A stretch of DNA of 64,000 bases from Streptomyces sp. SAI-135 (GCF_029893805.1 NZ_JARXYP010000002.1:7254001-7318000); one strand, 5' to 3'. Shown: positions 1 to 8,814, numbered from the stretch's first letter. The notes: generated by a model not told the origin, from the letters alone. A program made the numbers and translations.

Positions 1-315
1 ACCGTCGTACACGTCGATCTGCCAGGTCTGCGCGGCATGGGTCTCCGGCAGCTTCACCGTCGCCCGCACGGTGGGGCGCTGTCCGGCGTCCGCGGGGAAC
101 GACCAGTACAGGTAGTCGCCGGTGGAGCCGCTCGCCGTGGCCGTCTGCCCCTGCTCGACCTCGGTCGCGGTACGGAAGGACGTGCCCGCCTGGGTGGGCG
201 CGTCACCGTCCGCCGAGGCCGAATCCGTCGGCGTCGGTGAGGAGTCGGCCGCCGCCGGTGCGACGGCCAGCCCCAGCAACAGCAGGGAAACGCTCAACGC
301 GCGTGTGATCCGCAT
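1..315 (-). CDS. secreted protein, 3' part outside window
   Basis: The first 105 codons of a gene running off the left edge. The N-terminus (MRITRALSVSLLLLGLAVAP...AAA) is a classic Sec signal peptide, followed by a Ser/Thr/Pro/Ala-rich stretch and then a region (from about residue 45) with FRTATEVEQG and DYLYWSFPADAGQ that resembles a beta-sandwich. The ATG shares its A with the TGA of the upstream von Willebrand A gene (TGATG), so the two are probably translationally coupled and work together at or outside the membrane. I do not recognise a specific family from this fragment. Confidence 0.8.
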   Translation of the reverse strand, partial: MRITRALSVSLLLLGLAVAPAAADSSPTPTDSASADGDAPTQAGTSFRTATEVEQGQTATASGSTGDYLYWSFPADAGQRPTVRATVKLPETHAAQTWQIDVYDG

Positions 316-1580
316 CAGTTGGTCCTCCAGACCGCGACCCGCCAGCGTGACAGCCAGCCCCACAGCAGACCGGCGACGAAACCGGCGAGGATCAGCACGC
401 CGAGCAGCCACCAGCCGCGCCCGAGGCCGAAGGAGGCCACGTCGCTCGCGTGCGACGGCCCGTCCACGACGTCGACGGTCAGCTCCAGGGGCAGACCCGG
501 GGTGGTCTTCACCCCGGCGGCCGCCGAGAAGGAGCTGGTGACCTGGAGGCACACGGTCTCGGCCGGGGCGTCCTCGTCGTCGCTCTCCGCCTTCGGGTAC
601 CTGAGCCCGGTGGAGATCACATCGGTACGGCCGTTGCCCGCGCCCTCCCCGCGCACGATCTCCCGGCCGTGCACGGTCACCGCCCGCAGCAGCACCCCGT
701 ACGACGGGTTCACCGCCCGGTCGGCCCCCACGCTCACCGAGGCCCGCAGCTCCTGGCCCGGATCGACGTCCACCCGGTACCAGCGCTGCTGGGTGAACTC
801 CTCGCGGTCGGTGTAGAGACCGGACTTCAGCGTGGGCGCCGCGGCGCAGCTGCCGGCCCCCTCGGTGGCCACCGGCGTCACCACGGGGTCGGCGGCGCGG
901 TCCACCAACTGGTTGACCTTGTCGCTGAGTTCGTCGGCGTGCTCGACCGAGGTGTAGGTACCGCCGGTCGCCTCCGCGATGCAGCTCAGCTGCTGCCGCA
1001 TCTTGGTGTTCGGGACCAGCCCGAGGGTGTCGATGGTCAGCCCGATGCCCTTGGCGGCTATCTCGCGGGCCACCTCGCACGGGTCCAGCGGGGCGCAGGT
1101 GTCCTCGCCGTCACTGATCAGCACGATCCGCTTGGAGGAGGCGCTGTCGGTGAAGTCGCCCGCGGACTTCAGCAGCGCGGGACCGATCGGTGTCCAGCCG
1201 GTGGGCGAGAGGGTCGCCACCTGTGTCTTGGCCTCGGTGCGGTCCAGCGTGCTGACCGGGTAGAGCTGCGCGGTGTCCTTGCAGCCCGTCTTCTGGTTGT
1301 CGCCCGGGTAGTTGGCGCCGAGGGTCCGGATGCCGAGCTGGACCTCCTCGGGCGTCGCGTCCAGCACCTCGTTGAAGGCCCGCTTCGCCGCCGCCATCCG
1401 GGTGCCGCCGTCGATGTCCGCGGTCCGCATCGAGCCGCTCACGTCGAGGACGAGATCGACCTGCGGGGCGGTGCCGCCCGTGGGTTCACCGGCGGCCGCC
1501 GCGACCGGGAAGGCGATCCCGGCCGTCAGGGCGGCGAGCAGGGCGCCCACTCCTGCCGCCAGCCGTTTTCTTGTGATCAT
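315..1580 (-). CDS. von Willebrand factor type A domain membrane protein
   Basis: 421 aa. Residues 1-30 form a signal peptide ending in an Ala-rich stretch. A vWA domain follows (about 40-215) with the metal-ion-dependent adhesion site motif DVSGSM and a second acidic motif ISDGEDTC. A Cys-containing beta-rich region follows, and a C-terminal membrane segment (WWLLGVLILAGFVAGLLWGW) ends in a basic tail. The expected topology is an extracellular vWA domain anchored at the C-terminus. vWA domains bind protein or peptide ligands through a divalent metal; the partner here is unknown. The gene overlaps the next secreted gene by one base, suggesting a two-gene exported unit. The start is ATG at 1580. 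Confidence 0.85.
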   Translation of the reverse strand: MITRKRLAAGVGALLAALTAGIAFPVAAAAGEPTGGTAPQVDLVLDVSGSMRTADIDGGTRMAAAKRAFNEVLDATPEEVQLGIRTLGANYPGDNQKTGCKDTAQLYPVSTLDRTEAKTQVATLSPTGWTPIGPALLKSAGDFTDSASSKRIVLISDGEDTCAPLDPCEVAREIAAKGIGLTIDTLGLVPNTKMRQQLSCIAEATGGTYTSVEHADELSDKVNQLVDRAADPVVTPVATEGAGSCAAAPTLKSGLYTDREEFTQQRWYRVDVDPGQELRASVSVGADRAVNPSYGVLLRAVTVHGREIVRGEGAGNGRTDVISTGLRYPKAESDDEDAPAETVCLQVTSSFSAAAGVKTTPGLPLELTVDVVDGPSHASDVASFGLGRGWWLLGVLILAGFVAGLLWGWLSRWRVAVWRTN

Positions 1581-1625
1581 CGCCGGATCCTATTGATCAG
1601 GTGCGCCGGGCTCCAAAACGGCCGC

Positions 1626-3113
1626 TCACAGGAGGGGGTTGGGCAGTTCCGTCCACTGGTCTCCCGGGGTGCCCGGCGACAGCCGCATCAGCGTCAACGC
1701 CTTCGCGGGCAGCGGTCCTTCGAGCAGCGCCGCCAGATCGGGGGTGCGCGGCAGGTCTCGTACGGCCGACTCCAGCGCCCCTCGCAACGCGGGCGCCGAA
1801 CCCGCCGTGGCCGCGAGGGCCCCGGCCACCAGGGAGCCGAACAGCTTGCGCCGCAGGGTCGTCTCGTCGTCGGTGACGACCCGCCCGGACAGTGCCGGGA
1901 CGGGGATGCCGTGCCGGGCCAGCCTGGCCGGGCTGATCCGGATGTCGGCGAGATCCCGGTAGACCAGCCGGAGGGGCGCGCCCGACTCGGACAGGACCAC
2001 GAGCAGGTTCTGCCCGTGAGCCTCCAGGGCGACGCCGAGCTCCAGGAGCCGCAGCCCCGCCGTGAGGGCGAGCCGGGCGAACTCGGCCAGCCACGCCGGG
2101 GATGCCGGGAGCCCGGTGGCGGCGAGGGCGGCCACGGGCAGGACCCGGTCGCCGTACACCTGGGGGGACTCGCGCAGCACGGCCGCAAGATCCGGTGAGT
2201 CGGCCGTCGCCGCCCCCAGGGTGCGGGTGAAGTGCAGCAGCCCGTCCATGCGTCCCGCCAGTGCCTCCGCGAACTCCGAGAGGGTCGCCGACACACTGAT
2301 CGAGTAGACGGAGATGTCCCGCACCGACGAGGTGAGCCGGGCGCTGAGCGCGGTCTTCACATGCGGCCCGCCGCCGGTCAGGGCGAGGGTGCGCAGGGAC
2401 ATCAGCGGGTGGGCCGGGGCGCCTTCCGGGACGGCCCGCTTCAGCACGTGCTCCGCCTGCCACGGATGCACGGGCAGCAACAGCCGTCCCCCGTCCCGCA
2501 GCCCCGCCGGCCACGCGCCCGTCACCAGGCACTCCTCGACCGGCACGGGGACCGACCCCAGGGTGACCAGCGGCCGGTGCTCGGGCGCGTAGGCCAGTTG
2601 CTCGGCCACCGAGAAGCCGGGCCGGGAACGGCAGTTGGGGTGGTACGGGTGCCCGTCCACGATCCGCTGCTCCCACTCCCAGTCGTGCGTGGGCCACTCC
2701 TCGGAAAGGGGCGGCTGGGCGGCTCTCGAAAGCGCCAACGACGCCACGCTGTCGGCGAGTTCGGCCGCGAAGTCCGTCCCGTGCGGTACGCCGAGGCCGG
2801 TCATCAGGCGCGCCGGATCGTCGTGGGCGGCCTCGTCGAGATGCACGGCGCGCACCTGGGCGGCGGTGGCGAACGGGTCCGGGAGCGGGCCGTGCAGCCG
2901 GCGGCCGTCCGTGAGACGCAGGGTGAGCCCCTCTCGGCCTGTCTCCCGTGCCGTGACCCAGGGCAGCGGCTCGTGCGTGAGCCCCCGCCACAGCCGGGAC
3001 AGCACCGCCGCGCGGGCGCCCGGCAGCTCGGCCGTGTACCGCGCCACGAGGTCGGGGCGCAGGACGGCCAGCTCCTCGGCGAACTGGACCTCGGCGGCGG
3101 GGGGACGGTGCAC
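1626..3113 (-). CDS. IucA/IucC-family NRPS-independent siderophore synthetase (copy A)
   Basis: About 495 aa. It carries the motifs of NIS synthetases, which use ATP to join a carboxylate to an amine or hydroxylamine: GHPYHPNCRSRPGF (about 150), HPWQAEH, KTALSARLTSSVRDISVYS (substrate/ATP region) and LEAHGQNLLVVL with a following VYRDLADIRIS (C-terminal FhuF-like part). A longer frame opens at 3179, but the GTG at 3113 has GAGGAG seven bases upstream, whereas the upstream ATGs have poor sites, so I prefer 3113. It is divergent from a second synthetase at 3206. No lysine decarboxylase, N-hydroxylase or siderophore transporter lies nearby, and I see no IdeR/DmdR iron box in the 92-bp gap. The substrate is unknown. 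Confidence 0.85.
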   Translation of the reverse strand: MHRPPAAEVQFAEELAVLRPDLVARYTAELPGARAAVLSRLWRGLTHEPLPWVTARETGREGLTLRLTDGRRLHGPLPDPFATAAQVRAVHLDEAAHDDPARLMTGLGVPHGTDFAAELADSVASLALSRAAQPPLSEEWPTHDWEWEQRIVDGHPYHPNCRSRPGFSVAEQLAYAPEHRPLVTLGSVPVPVEECLVTGAWPAGLRDGGRLLLPVHPWQAEHVLKRAVPEGAPAHPLMSLRTLALTGGGPHVKTALSARLTSSVRDISVYSISVSATLSEFAEALAGRMDGLLHFTRTLGAATADSPDLAAVLRESPQVYGDRVLPVAALAATGLPASPAWLAEFARLALTAGLRLLELGVALEAHGQNLLVVLSESGAPLRLVYRDLADIRISPARLARHGIPVPALSGRVVTDDETTLRRKLFGSLVAGALAATAGSAPALRGALESAVRDLPRTPDLAALLEGPLPAKALTLMRLSPGTPGDQWTELPNPLL

Positions 3114-3205
3114 GGGCGGACTCCTCGGGTACGACTGGTGGCACAGCGGGCCGGTCACGGCAGACATACTGATCGTCATCGCCCCGGATGAACCGTAGAG
3201 AACGA

Positions 3206-4720
3206 GTGAACCGCGTGGATCTCCTGCCCCCGCCGGCCGGCACCGCCGCCGCCCACCGCGCCGACGCGTACGCGGCGGCGCCCCTGCTCAACTGCCTGCT
3301 CCGCGAGGTGGCCGAGCGGGTCCCGGAACCCGGCGAGCGCACGGTGCACCGGCTGCCCAGCGGCCGTCTGCTCAGGGTGCGGGGCGACCGGCGGCCCGCC
3401 GAGCCCGAGGTGCGCACGGCGACCGGCTGGCGGCGGGTCGGACACACCGAGCTCGTGAAACTGACCGCCGAGGAACTGACCCGGCACACGGGCGTGTCCA
3501 ACCACGAGCTGCCCGCCGAGATGATCGACAGCCGGGACGCGGTGGCCGCCCTGCTCACGGCACGCGACCGGGCGACGGCACCCGGCGACCCGTATCTGCG
3601 CTCCGAGCAGTCCCTCGTCACCGGCCACCCTCACCACCCCGCCCCCAAGGCCCGCGGCGGCGGTCCTGTCGCCGCCTGGCTGCCGTACGCCCCCGAGGCC
3701 CATGCCCGTTTCCCGCTGGTCCTGCTCGGGGTGCGCGAGGACTCCGTCGTGGAGGAGGGCGACACCGCGGCCCTCGACGCGCTCGGTGAGGCCCCGCCCG
3801 GTTACCGGCTGCTGCCCGCCCATCCCTGGCAGCTCGGCCTGGTGAGCTGCGCGGAGGCCTTCGCGGACGGCCGTCTGGTCCGGCTCGGCGCGACCGGCTT
3901 CGAGACCTGGCCCACGGCCGCGATCCGCACGGTGTACGCCCCCGCGCGCGATCTCTTCCTCAAGTTCAGTCTCGACGTCCGCATCACCAACGACATCCGT
4001 CGGCTCTGGCGCCACGACCTGCTCAAACTCCGCCGTACGGACGAAGCGGTCGTGAGCGCCTTCGCCGCGAGCCCCCCGAGCGCCGCCTGGCTGAGCGACC
4101 GTGGCTACCGCACCGCCGACTTCGCCTTCGAGGAACTCGCCGTCCTGGTGCGCGACGGACTGCGCGGCCATGTGCGGCCCGGGGCGACCCCGCTGCTCGC
4201 GGCCGCCCTCGTGGAGGGCTTCGAGGGCAGCCCCCTCGACACCGTCGACGACCCCGCGGCCTGGTGGGAGGCGTACCTGGGCGTGGTCGTCCCGCCCGCC
4301 CTGGCGGCCTTCGCCGACCACGGCGTCGTACTGGAGGCGCACCTGCAGAACACCCTGGTCGCCGTGGACGCCGACGGCATGCCCGTGCAGGCGCTGTTCC
4401 GGGACGCGGAGGGCGTGAAGCTGCTCTCGGACGTCCCGCGCGCGGCCGGCTGGGAGCGGCTGGTGTACTGCCTGGTCGTGAACCACCTGTGCGAGGTCGC
4501 CGCGGCCCTCGCCGAACGCCGGCCCGGCTTCGACCCCTGGCCGGCCGCCCGCCGCGAACTGTCCCGCCACGACCTGCCCGAAGCCGTCGCCCTGCGCACC
4601 GCGCCGACCCTCCCCGGCAAGACCAACCTGCTGCTCAGGTGGACGGGCGCGGACGGGGCGGACGCCCGCTACCTGCCGCTGCCCAACCCGCTGGCGGTGC
4701 CAGGAGCTGAACTACCCTGA
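3206..4720 (+). CDS. IucA/IucC-family NRPS-independent siderophore synthetase (copy B)
   Basis: About 504 aa from the GTG at 3206; an in-frame ATG at 3188 is also possible, but the purine-rich GTAGAGAACGA sits just before 3206. NIS synthetase motifs are TGHPHHPAPKARGG, LLPAHPWQLG, KFSLDVRITNDIRRLW and LEAHLQNTLVAV followed by LFRDAEGVKLL. It is related to, but clearly diverged from, the divergent neighbour, so the pair probably performs two successive amide-forming steps in one small carboxylate product (inference). A HipA-like kinase gene follows five bases after the stop. Iron regulation would be expected from the family but no operator is visible. Confidence 0.85.
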   Translation: MNRVDLLPPPAGTAAAHRADAYAAAPLLNCLLREVAERVPEPGERTVHRLPSGRLLRVRGDRRPAEPEVRTATGWRRVGHTELVKLTAEELTRHTGVSNHELPAEMIDSRDAVAALLTARDRATAPGDPYLRSEQSLVTGHPHHPAPKARGGGPVAAWLPYAPEAHARFPLVLLGVREDSVVEEGDTAALDALGEAPPGYRLLPAHPWQLGLVSCAEAFADGRLVRLGATGFETWPTAAIRTVYAPARDLFLKFSLDVRITNDIRRLWRHDLLKLRRTDEAVVSAFAASPPSAAWLSDRGYRTADFAFEELAVLVRDGLRGHVRPGATPLLAAALVEGFEGSPLDTVDDPAAWWEAYLGVVVPPALAAFADHGVVLEAHLQNTLVAVDADGMPVQALFRDAEGVKLLSDVPRAAGWERLVYCLVVNHLCEVAAALAERRPGFDPWPAARRELSRHDLPEAVALRTAPTLPGKTNLLLRWTGADGADARYLPLPNPLAVPGAELP

Positions 4721-4725
4721 GCGGT

Positions 4726-5631
4726 GTGCTGCGCGAAGTGACTGCTGTTCGATACGTGACCCCGCTGCGGTCCGGCGGCTCGGTCCCCGCCGTCGTCGAG
4801 GCCGACGACCTGGGGACGTACGTCGTGAAGTTCACCGGCTCCGCGCAGGGCCGCAAGGCGCTGGTCGCCGAGGTGATCGTCGGTGAGCTGGCGCGGGCGC
4901 TGGGACTGCGCTTCCCCGAGCTGGTCCTCGTGCGCTTCGACCCGGCGATCGCCGCCGGCGAGCCGCACCAGGAGGTGCGGGACCTGCACGCGGCCAGCGC
5001 CGGGGTGAACCTCGGCATGGACCATCTGCCGGGCGCCAGGGACTTCACCCCCGAGGTCGCCCGGCACTGCCGGGTCGATCCGCTGGAGGCGGGCCGGGTG
5101 GTCTGGCTCGACGCACTGACCGTGAACGTCGACCGCACAGTGCACAGCTCCAACCTGATGGTCTGGCCGACGCTCGGCGTCGCACCCCCGCGGCTGTGGC
5201 TGATCGACCACGGCGCGGCCCTCGTCTTCCACCATCGCTGGGACGGCTCCGAGCCCGCCAGGCGCTACGACTTCCGCCACCACGCCCTCGGCCCCTTCGG
5301 CCCCGACGTACGCGCCGCCGACGCCGAACTGGCGCCCAGGGTGACGCGCGAGCTGCTGCGGGAGATCGTCGCGGAGGTGCCGGACGCCTGGCTGACGGAC
5401 TTCGCCACGCCCGCCGAGATGCGCGAGGCGTACGTCGACTACCTGCACGCGCGTGTGCGGGCCTCCGCCGACTGGCTCCCCACCGATTTCCCCAGCCGGG
5501 AGGAACTCGCCGCCGAGGAGGCCCTGCGGGCGGCGCGGACGGAACAAGGACGGCCGAGCTGGCTCAAGCGGGTCCCCGACCTGCACGGCAAACCGGCCGC
5601 GCAACAGGATTGGTCGGTGCACCTCGGATGA
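4726..5631 (+). CDS. HipA-like (HipA_2) kinase
   Basis: 301 aa, GTG start. It looks like a stand-alone HipA-family protein/small-molecule kinase. YVVKFTGSAQGRKALVAEVIVGELARALGL matches the lysine-bearing N-lobe; NVDRTVHSSNLMVW is the catalytic loop (D-R-x-x-H-x-x-N); LWLIDHGAAL supplies the metal-binding Asp (DHG). It lacks the long N-terminal subdomain of true HipA toxins, and no HipB antitoxin gene is adjacent, so a classical toxin-antitoxin role is unlikely. It starts five bases after an NIS synthetase and overlaps a SelW-like gene by four bases (ATGA), so the three are probably one operon. Confidence 0.75.
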   Translation: MLREVTAVRYVTPLRSGGSVPAVVEADDLGTYVVKFTGSAQGRKALVAEVIVGELARALGLRFPELVLVRFDPAIAAGEPHQEVRDLHAASAGVNLGMDHLPGARDFTPEVARHCRVDPLEAGRVVWLDALTVNVDRTVHSSNLMVWPTLGVAPPRLWLIDHGAALVFHHRWDGSEPARRYDFRHHALGPFGPDVRAADAELAPRVTRELLREIVAEVPDAWLTDFATPAEMREAYVDYLHARVRASADWLPTDFPSREELAAEEALRAARTEQGRPSWLKRVPDLHGKPAAQQDWSVHLG

Positions 5632-5897
5632 GTCCCGTCGTACAGATCGAGTACTGCACCCAGTGCCGCTGGCTGCCCCGTGCGGCCTGGCTGGCGCAGG
5701 AACTGCTCACCACCTTCGAGGCGGAGCTGGGGGAGCTGTCCCTCAAGCCGGGCACGGGCGGGGTGTTCGTGGTGCGCGTCGACGACGAGGTCGTCTGGGA
5801 CCGGCGCGAGCAGGGCTTCCCGGAGCCGACGGCGGTGAAGCAGGCCGTACGCGACCGAGTGGCCCCGGGGAGGTCCCTGGGCCACTCGGACAGGTGA
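5628..5897 (+). CDS. SelT/SelW/SelH-family thioredoxin-like protein
   Basis: 89 aa, starting at an ATGA overlap with the HipA-like gene. The N-terminus IEYCTQCRWLPRAAWLAQEL carries the CxxC redox motif of the Rdx/SelW family on a compact thioredoxin-like fold, followed by VFVVRVDDEVVWDR and the typical GFPEPTAVKQAVRD tail. In this organism both redox residues are Cys, with no selenocysteine. The family is thought to take part in thiol redox chemistry; the partner is unknown. Confidence 0.85.
   Translation: MSPVVQIEYCTQCRWLPRAAWLAQELLTTFEAELGELSLKPGTGGVFVVRVDDEVVWDRREQGFPEPTAVKQAVRDRVAPGRSLGHSDR
5859..5885. terminator. possible terminator stem at the end of the SelW-like gene
   Basis: GTGGCCC and GGGCCAC (7-bp arms, 13-base loop) lie within the last codons of the SelW-like gene, where it converges on aceB with only nine bases between stops. 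It could end transcription in either direction. There is no T-tract. Confidence 0.3.
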
Positions 5898-5906
5898 GCG
5901 AGGTGA

Positions 5907-7541
5907 TCAGCCGCGCAGCTGCTCGTAGGCCGGCAGCGTGAGGAAGTCGACGTAGTCGTCGTCGAGGGAGACCTGGAGCAGCAGGTCGTGGGCCTGCTGC
6001 CAGTGGCCCGCCGCGAAGGCCTCCTCGCCGATCTCCCGGCGGATGCTCGCGAGCTCCTCGGCGGCGACCTCGCGGGCCAGCTCCGGGGTGGCCTTCACGG
6101 TGTCGCCCGCGCGCTCGAACTCGACGCCCGCGTTGATCCACTGCCAGATCTGGGAGCGGGAGATCTCGGCGGTGGCCGCGTCCTCCATGAGGTTGAAGAT
6201 GGCGACCGCGCCGAGCCCGCGCAGCCAGGCCTCGATGTAACGGATGCCGACCTGGACGGCGTTGACCAGGCCGTCGTACGTGGGCCTGGCCTCCAGCGAG
6301 TCGATCGCGATCAGGTCGGCGGCCTCGACGTGGACGTCCTCGCGCAGCCGGTCCTTCTGGTTCGGCCGGTCACCGAGGACCTTGTCGAAGGACTCCATGG
6401 CGATCGGGACGAGGTCCGGGTGGGCGACCCAGGAACCGTCGAAACCGTCGGCGGCCTCACGGTCCTTGTCGGCGCGGACCTTCTCGAAGGCCACCTTGTT
6501 GACCTCGGCGTCCCGGCGCGAGGGGATGAAGGCCGCCATGCCGCCGATGGCGTGCGCACCGCGCTTGTGGCAGGTGCGCACGAGGAGTTCGGTGTACGCG
6601 CGCATGAACGGGGCCGTCATCGTGACCGCGTTGCGGTCCGGCAGGACGAACTTGGCGCCGCCGTCACGGAAGTTCTTGACGATGGAGAACAGGTAGTCCC
6701 AGCGGCCCGCGTTCAACCCCGAGGCGTGGTCGCGGAGTTCGTAGAGGATCTCCTCCATCTCGTACGCCGCCGTGATCGTCTCGATCAGGACGGTCGCGCG
6801 GACGGTGCCCTGCGGGATGCCCGTGTACTCCTGCGCGAAGACGAACACGTCGTTCCACAGCCGCGCCTCGAGGTGCGACTCGGTCTTCGGGAGGTAGAAG
6901 TACGGTCCCTTGCCGAGGTCGAGCAGCCGCTGGGCGTTGTGGAAGAAGTACAGGCCGAAGTCGACCAGGGCGCCCGGCACCTGGATGCCGTCCGCGTCGA
7001 CCAGGTGCCGTTCGTTCAGGTGCCAGCCGCGCGGGCGCATGACGACGGTGGCGAGCTCCTCGTCCGGGCGCAGGGCGTACGACTTGCCGGACTTCTCGTC
7101 GGTGAAGTCGATGCGGCGGGTGTAGGCGTCCGTCAGGTTGATCTGACCCCCGACGACGTTCTCCCACGTGGGCGCGGAGGCGTCCTCGAAGTCCGCGAGC
7201 CACACCCTGGCACCGGAGTTCAGGGCGTTGATGGTCATCTTGCGGTCGGTGGGGCCGGTGATCTCGACCCGGCGGTCGTCCAGGGCCGCGGGGGAGGGGG
7301 CCACCTTCCAGGAGTCGTCCGCGCGGATCGCGGCGGTCTCCGGGAGGAAGTCGAGGGTGGAGGTGCGGGCGATCTCGGCGCGGCGCTCGGCGCGGCGGGC
7401 GAGGAGCTCGTCACGACGGGGCGTGAACCGGCGGTGCAGCTCGGCCACGAAGGCGAGGGCCGCCTCGGTGAGGACCTCCTCCTGCCGGGGCAGGGGCTCG
7501 GCGTCGACGATGGCCAGCGGGGACGGCGCTGGTGCGGACAT
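5907..7541 (-). CDS. aceB: malate synthase A
   Basis: 544 aa, full length for malate synthase A. The enzyme condenses glyoxylate with acetyl-CoA to malate. Visible signatures are GPTDRKMTINALNSGA, VWLADFEDASAPTWEN, the RPRGWHLNE block, the substrate/acetyl-CoA region AYEMEEILYELRDHASGLNAGRWDY, and the catalytic-Asp region NLMEDAATAEISRSQIWQW. The gene sits with allantoin degradation genes, so its job is to consume glyoxylate released from ureidoglycolate (pathway knowledge), rather than a glyoxylate shunt; no isocitrate lyase is nearby. A strong promoter with an IclR-type operator lies about 100 bp upstream. Confidence 0.95.
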   Translation of the reverse strand: MSAPAPSPLAIVDAEPLPRQEEVLTEAALAFVAELHRRFTPRRDELLARRAERRAEIARTSTLDFLPETAAIRADDSWKVAPSPAALDDRRVEITGPTDRKMTINALNSGARVWLADFEDASAPTWENVVGGQINLTDAYTRRIDFTDEKSGKSYALRPDEELATVVMRPRGWHLNERHLVDADGIQVPGALVDFGLYFFHNAQRLLDLGKGPYFYLPKTESHLEARLWNDVFVFAQEYTGIPQGTVRATVLIETITAAYEMEEILYELRDHASGLNAGRWDYLFSIVKNFRDGGAKFVLPDRNAVTMTAPFMRAYTELLVRTCHKRGAHAIGGMAAFIPSRRDAEVNKVAFEKVRADKDREAADGFDGSWVAHPDLVPIAMESFDKVLGDRPNQKDRLREDVHVEAADLIAIDSLEARPTYDGLVNAVQVGIRYIEAWLRGLGAVAIFNLMEDAATAEISRSQIWQWINAGVEFERAGDTVKATPELAREVAAEELASIRREIGEEAFAAGHWQQAHDLLLQVSLDDDYVDFLTLPAYEQLRG

Positions 7542-7636
7542 GAGCTGTCACTTCCTTCAGCGGTGGCACCGGGTGCCAGTCGAACCGGGTACGGCGAGCA
7601 GCACCCTGGGAGCGGTAGGGCGCTTCTGAACAGTGG

Positions 7637-7665
7637 ATACTAGTTTCCTCATTGTGGAAGTTCAA
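7637..7665 (-). promoter_or_regulatory. aceB promoter with AllR-type operator in the spacer
   Basis: On the minus strand the sequence reads TTGAAC (7665-7660), exactly 17 bases, then TAGTAT (7642-7637), a near-ideal sigma-HrdB promoter. The spacer contains the palindrome TTCC-N7-GGAA (7645-7659), also present before allR and allB. A repressor bound here would directly block RNA polymerase. The predicted transcription start is near 7630, about 90 bases before the aceB start codon. Confidence 0.75.
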
Positions 7666-7725
7666 TGGTTTGTTGATGTCGAGATTCTCCGGGTCGAGCA
7701 AGGGTGGCTCCGCGTGCCACCGCGT

Positions 7726-8325
7726 TCACTCAAGGTGCGCCAGATCCTCCGGCGTGTCGATGTCGTAGGGCTGGGCCACGTCCCCGCACTCGACGAGCGT
7801 GATCGCGTCGTGGTGCTGCTTCAGATAGGCGCGTGCCCCCTGGTCCCCGGTCGCAGTCGCCGTGATCCCGGCCCAGTGCGCGGCGCCGAGGAGGACGGGA
7901 TGCCCGCGTACGCCGTCGTAGGCGGCCGAGGCGAGCGAGTTCTCGTCCTCGTACGCGGCCAGCACCCGGCGCACGGCCGCCGGCCCGATGCCGGGCTGGT
8001 CCACGAGCGAGACCAGCGCGGCCCGCGCCCCCGTCCCGGCGAGCGAGCCGAGCCCGGCCCGCAGCGACGACCCCATGCCGTCGGCCCACCCCGGGTTCTC
8101 CACGAGCACGCAGTCCCCGAGTTCGGCCCGTTCCCTTACGGCTGCCGCGGCCGCTCCCAGGACCACGTGCACGCGGGCGCAGCCGGCCGCGCGCAGGACG
8201 CCCACCGCGTGTTCGACGAGCGGACGGCCCCGGTGTTCGAGCAGTGCCTTGGGCCGCCCGCCGAGCCGCCGCCCGCCGCCCGCGGCCAGGAGCAGTCCGG
8301 CGACCTGCTGTTCGTTCTCCGTCAT
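7726..8325 (-). CDS. MobA/CoxI-like nucleotidyltransferase
   Basis: 199 aa. The N-terminal LLLAAGGGRRLGGRPKALL is the nucleotide-binding signature of NTP-transferase/MobA-like enzymes, LVSLVDQPGIGP contains the metal-binding Asp region, and GVRGHPVLLG matches the substrate loop. Relatives attach a nucleotide to molybdopterin for molybdenum hydroxylases such as xanthine dehydrogenase, which would fit a purine-degradation neighbourhood, but no xanthine dehydrogenase is in this window. The start is ATG at 8325 with AGGA upstream; a longer frame is open to 8451. Confidence 0.75.
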   Translation of the reverse strand: MTENEQQVAGLLLAAGGGRRLGGRPKALLEHRGRPLVEHAVGVLRAAGCARVHVVLGAAAAAVRERAELGDCVLVENPGWADGMGSSLRAGLGSLAGTGARAALVSLVDQPGIGPAAVRRVLAAYEDENSLASAAYDGVRGHPVLLGAAHWAGITATATGDQGARAYLKQHHDAITLVECGDVAQPYDIDTPEDLAHLE

Positions 8326-8502
8326 GCGTCCTGCATACCTGACGCGCCGGCGTGCGCCGGGTTTCCGGGGGCTGAATTTCGGTCCGTACGGTGGCGCGCG
8401 CCGCCCCGCGTGGCGTTTACTGACCCGCGTCCCCCGGGGTCCGACCAACACCGGCGGGGTTCACGACGCTGGGGCGCACGCGGGAGTGCGAGGGGGAGAG
8501 CT

Positions 8503-8814
8503 GTGTTGCGGAGCTTGGGGCAGAGGCCAGTGACCGGCAGCGACAACGATCCGAGAGTGGCGGAACTGCGGACCGCGGTGTCCCGGCTGCGCCGCGAACT
8601 CGCCGCGCACCCGGCCGAGTTCCCCGACCGGGGCATCGCCGAGGACGAACTCGCCGCGCTGGCCGCCATGACGATCGACGGCACACCCGAAGTCCCGCGC
8701 CTGCGACGGTCGTTGCTGCTGATCGCGGGGGCGATCGGATCGGTGAGCGCGCTGTCCAGGGGGCTCACGGAGGTGCGGACCGCGGTGGAGCTGTTCGGGG
8801 AGCCGCACCGCTAG
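8503..8814 (+). CDS. DUF5955-like small protein
   Basis: 103 aa from a GTG preceded by a GGGGGAG ribosome site. The protein is highly charged and helical (VAELRTAVSRLRRELAAHP..., AEDELAALAAM) with a more hydrophobic C-terminal helix (LLLIAGAIGSVSALSRGLTEVRTAVELFG). It matches a Streptomyces-wide family of unknown function I recall as DUF5955. No catalytic motif is seen. It lies between the nucleotidyltransferase and allR but on the opposite strand to both. Confidence 0.7.
   Translation: MLRSLGQRPVTGSDNDPRVAELRTAVSRLRRELAAHPAEFPDRGIAEDELAALAAMTIDGTPEVPRLRRSLLLIAGAIGSVSALSRGLTEVRTAVELFGEPHR

Noticed and set aside
3114..3205. Iron box (IdeR/DmdR operator) between the siderophore synthetases
   Set aside because: No TTAGGTTAGSCTAACCTAA-like palindrome could be found in the gap on either strand.
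4726..5897. HipBA-type toxin-antitoxin module
   Set aside because: No HTH antitoxin gene; the kinase is shorter than HipA and overlaps a SelW-like gene instead.
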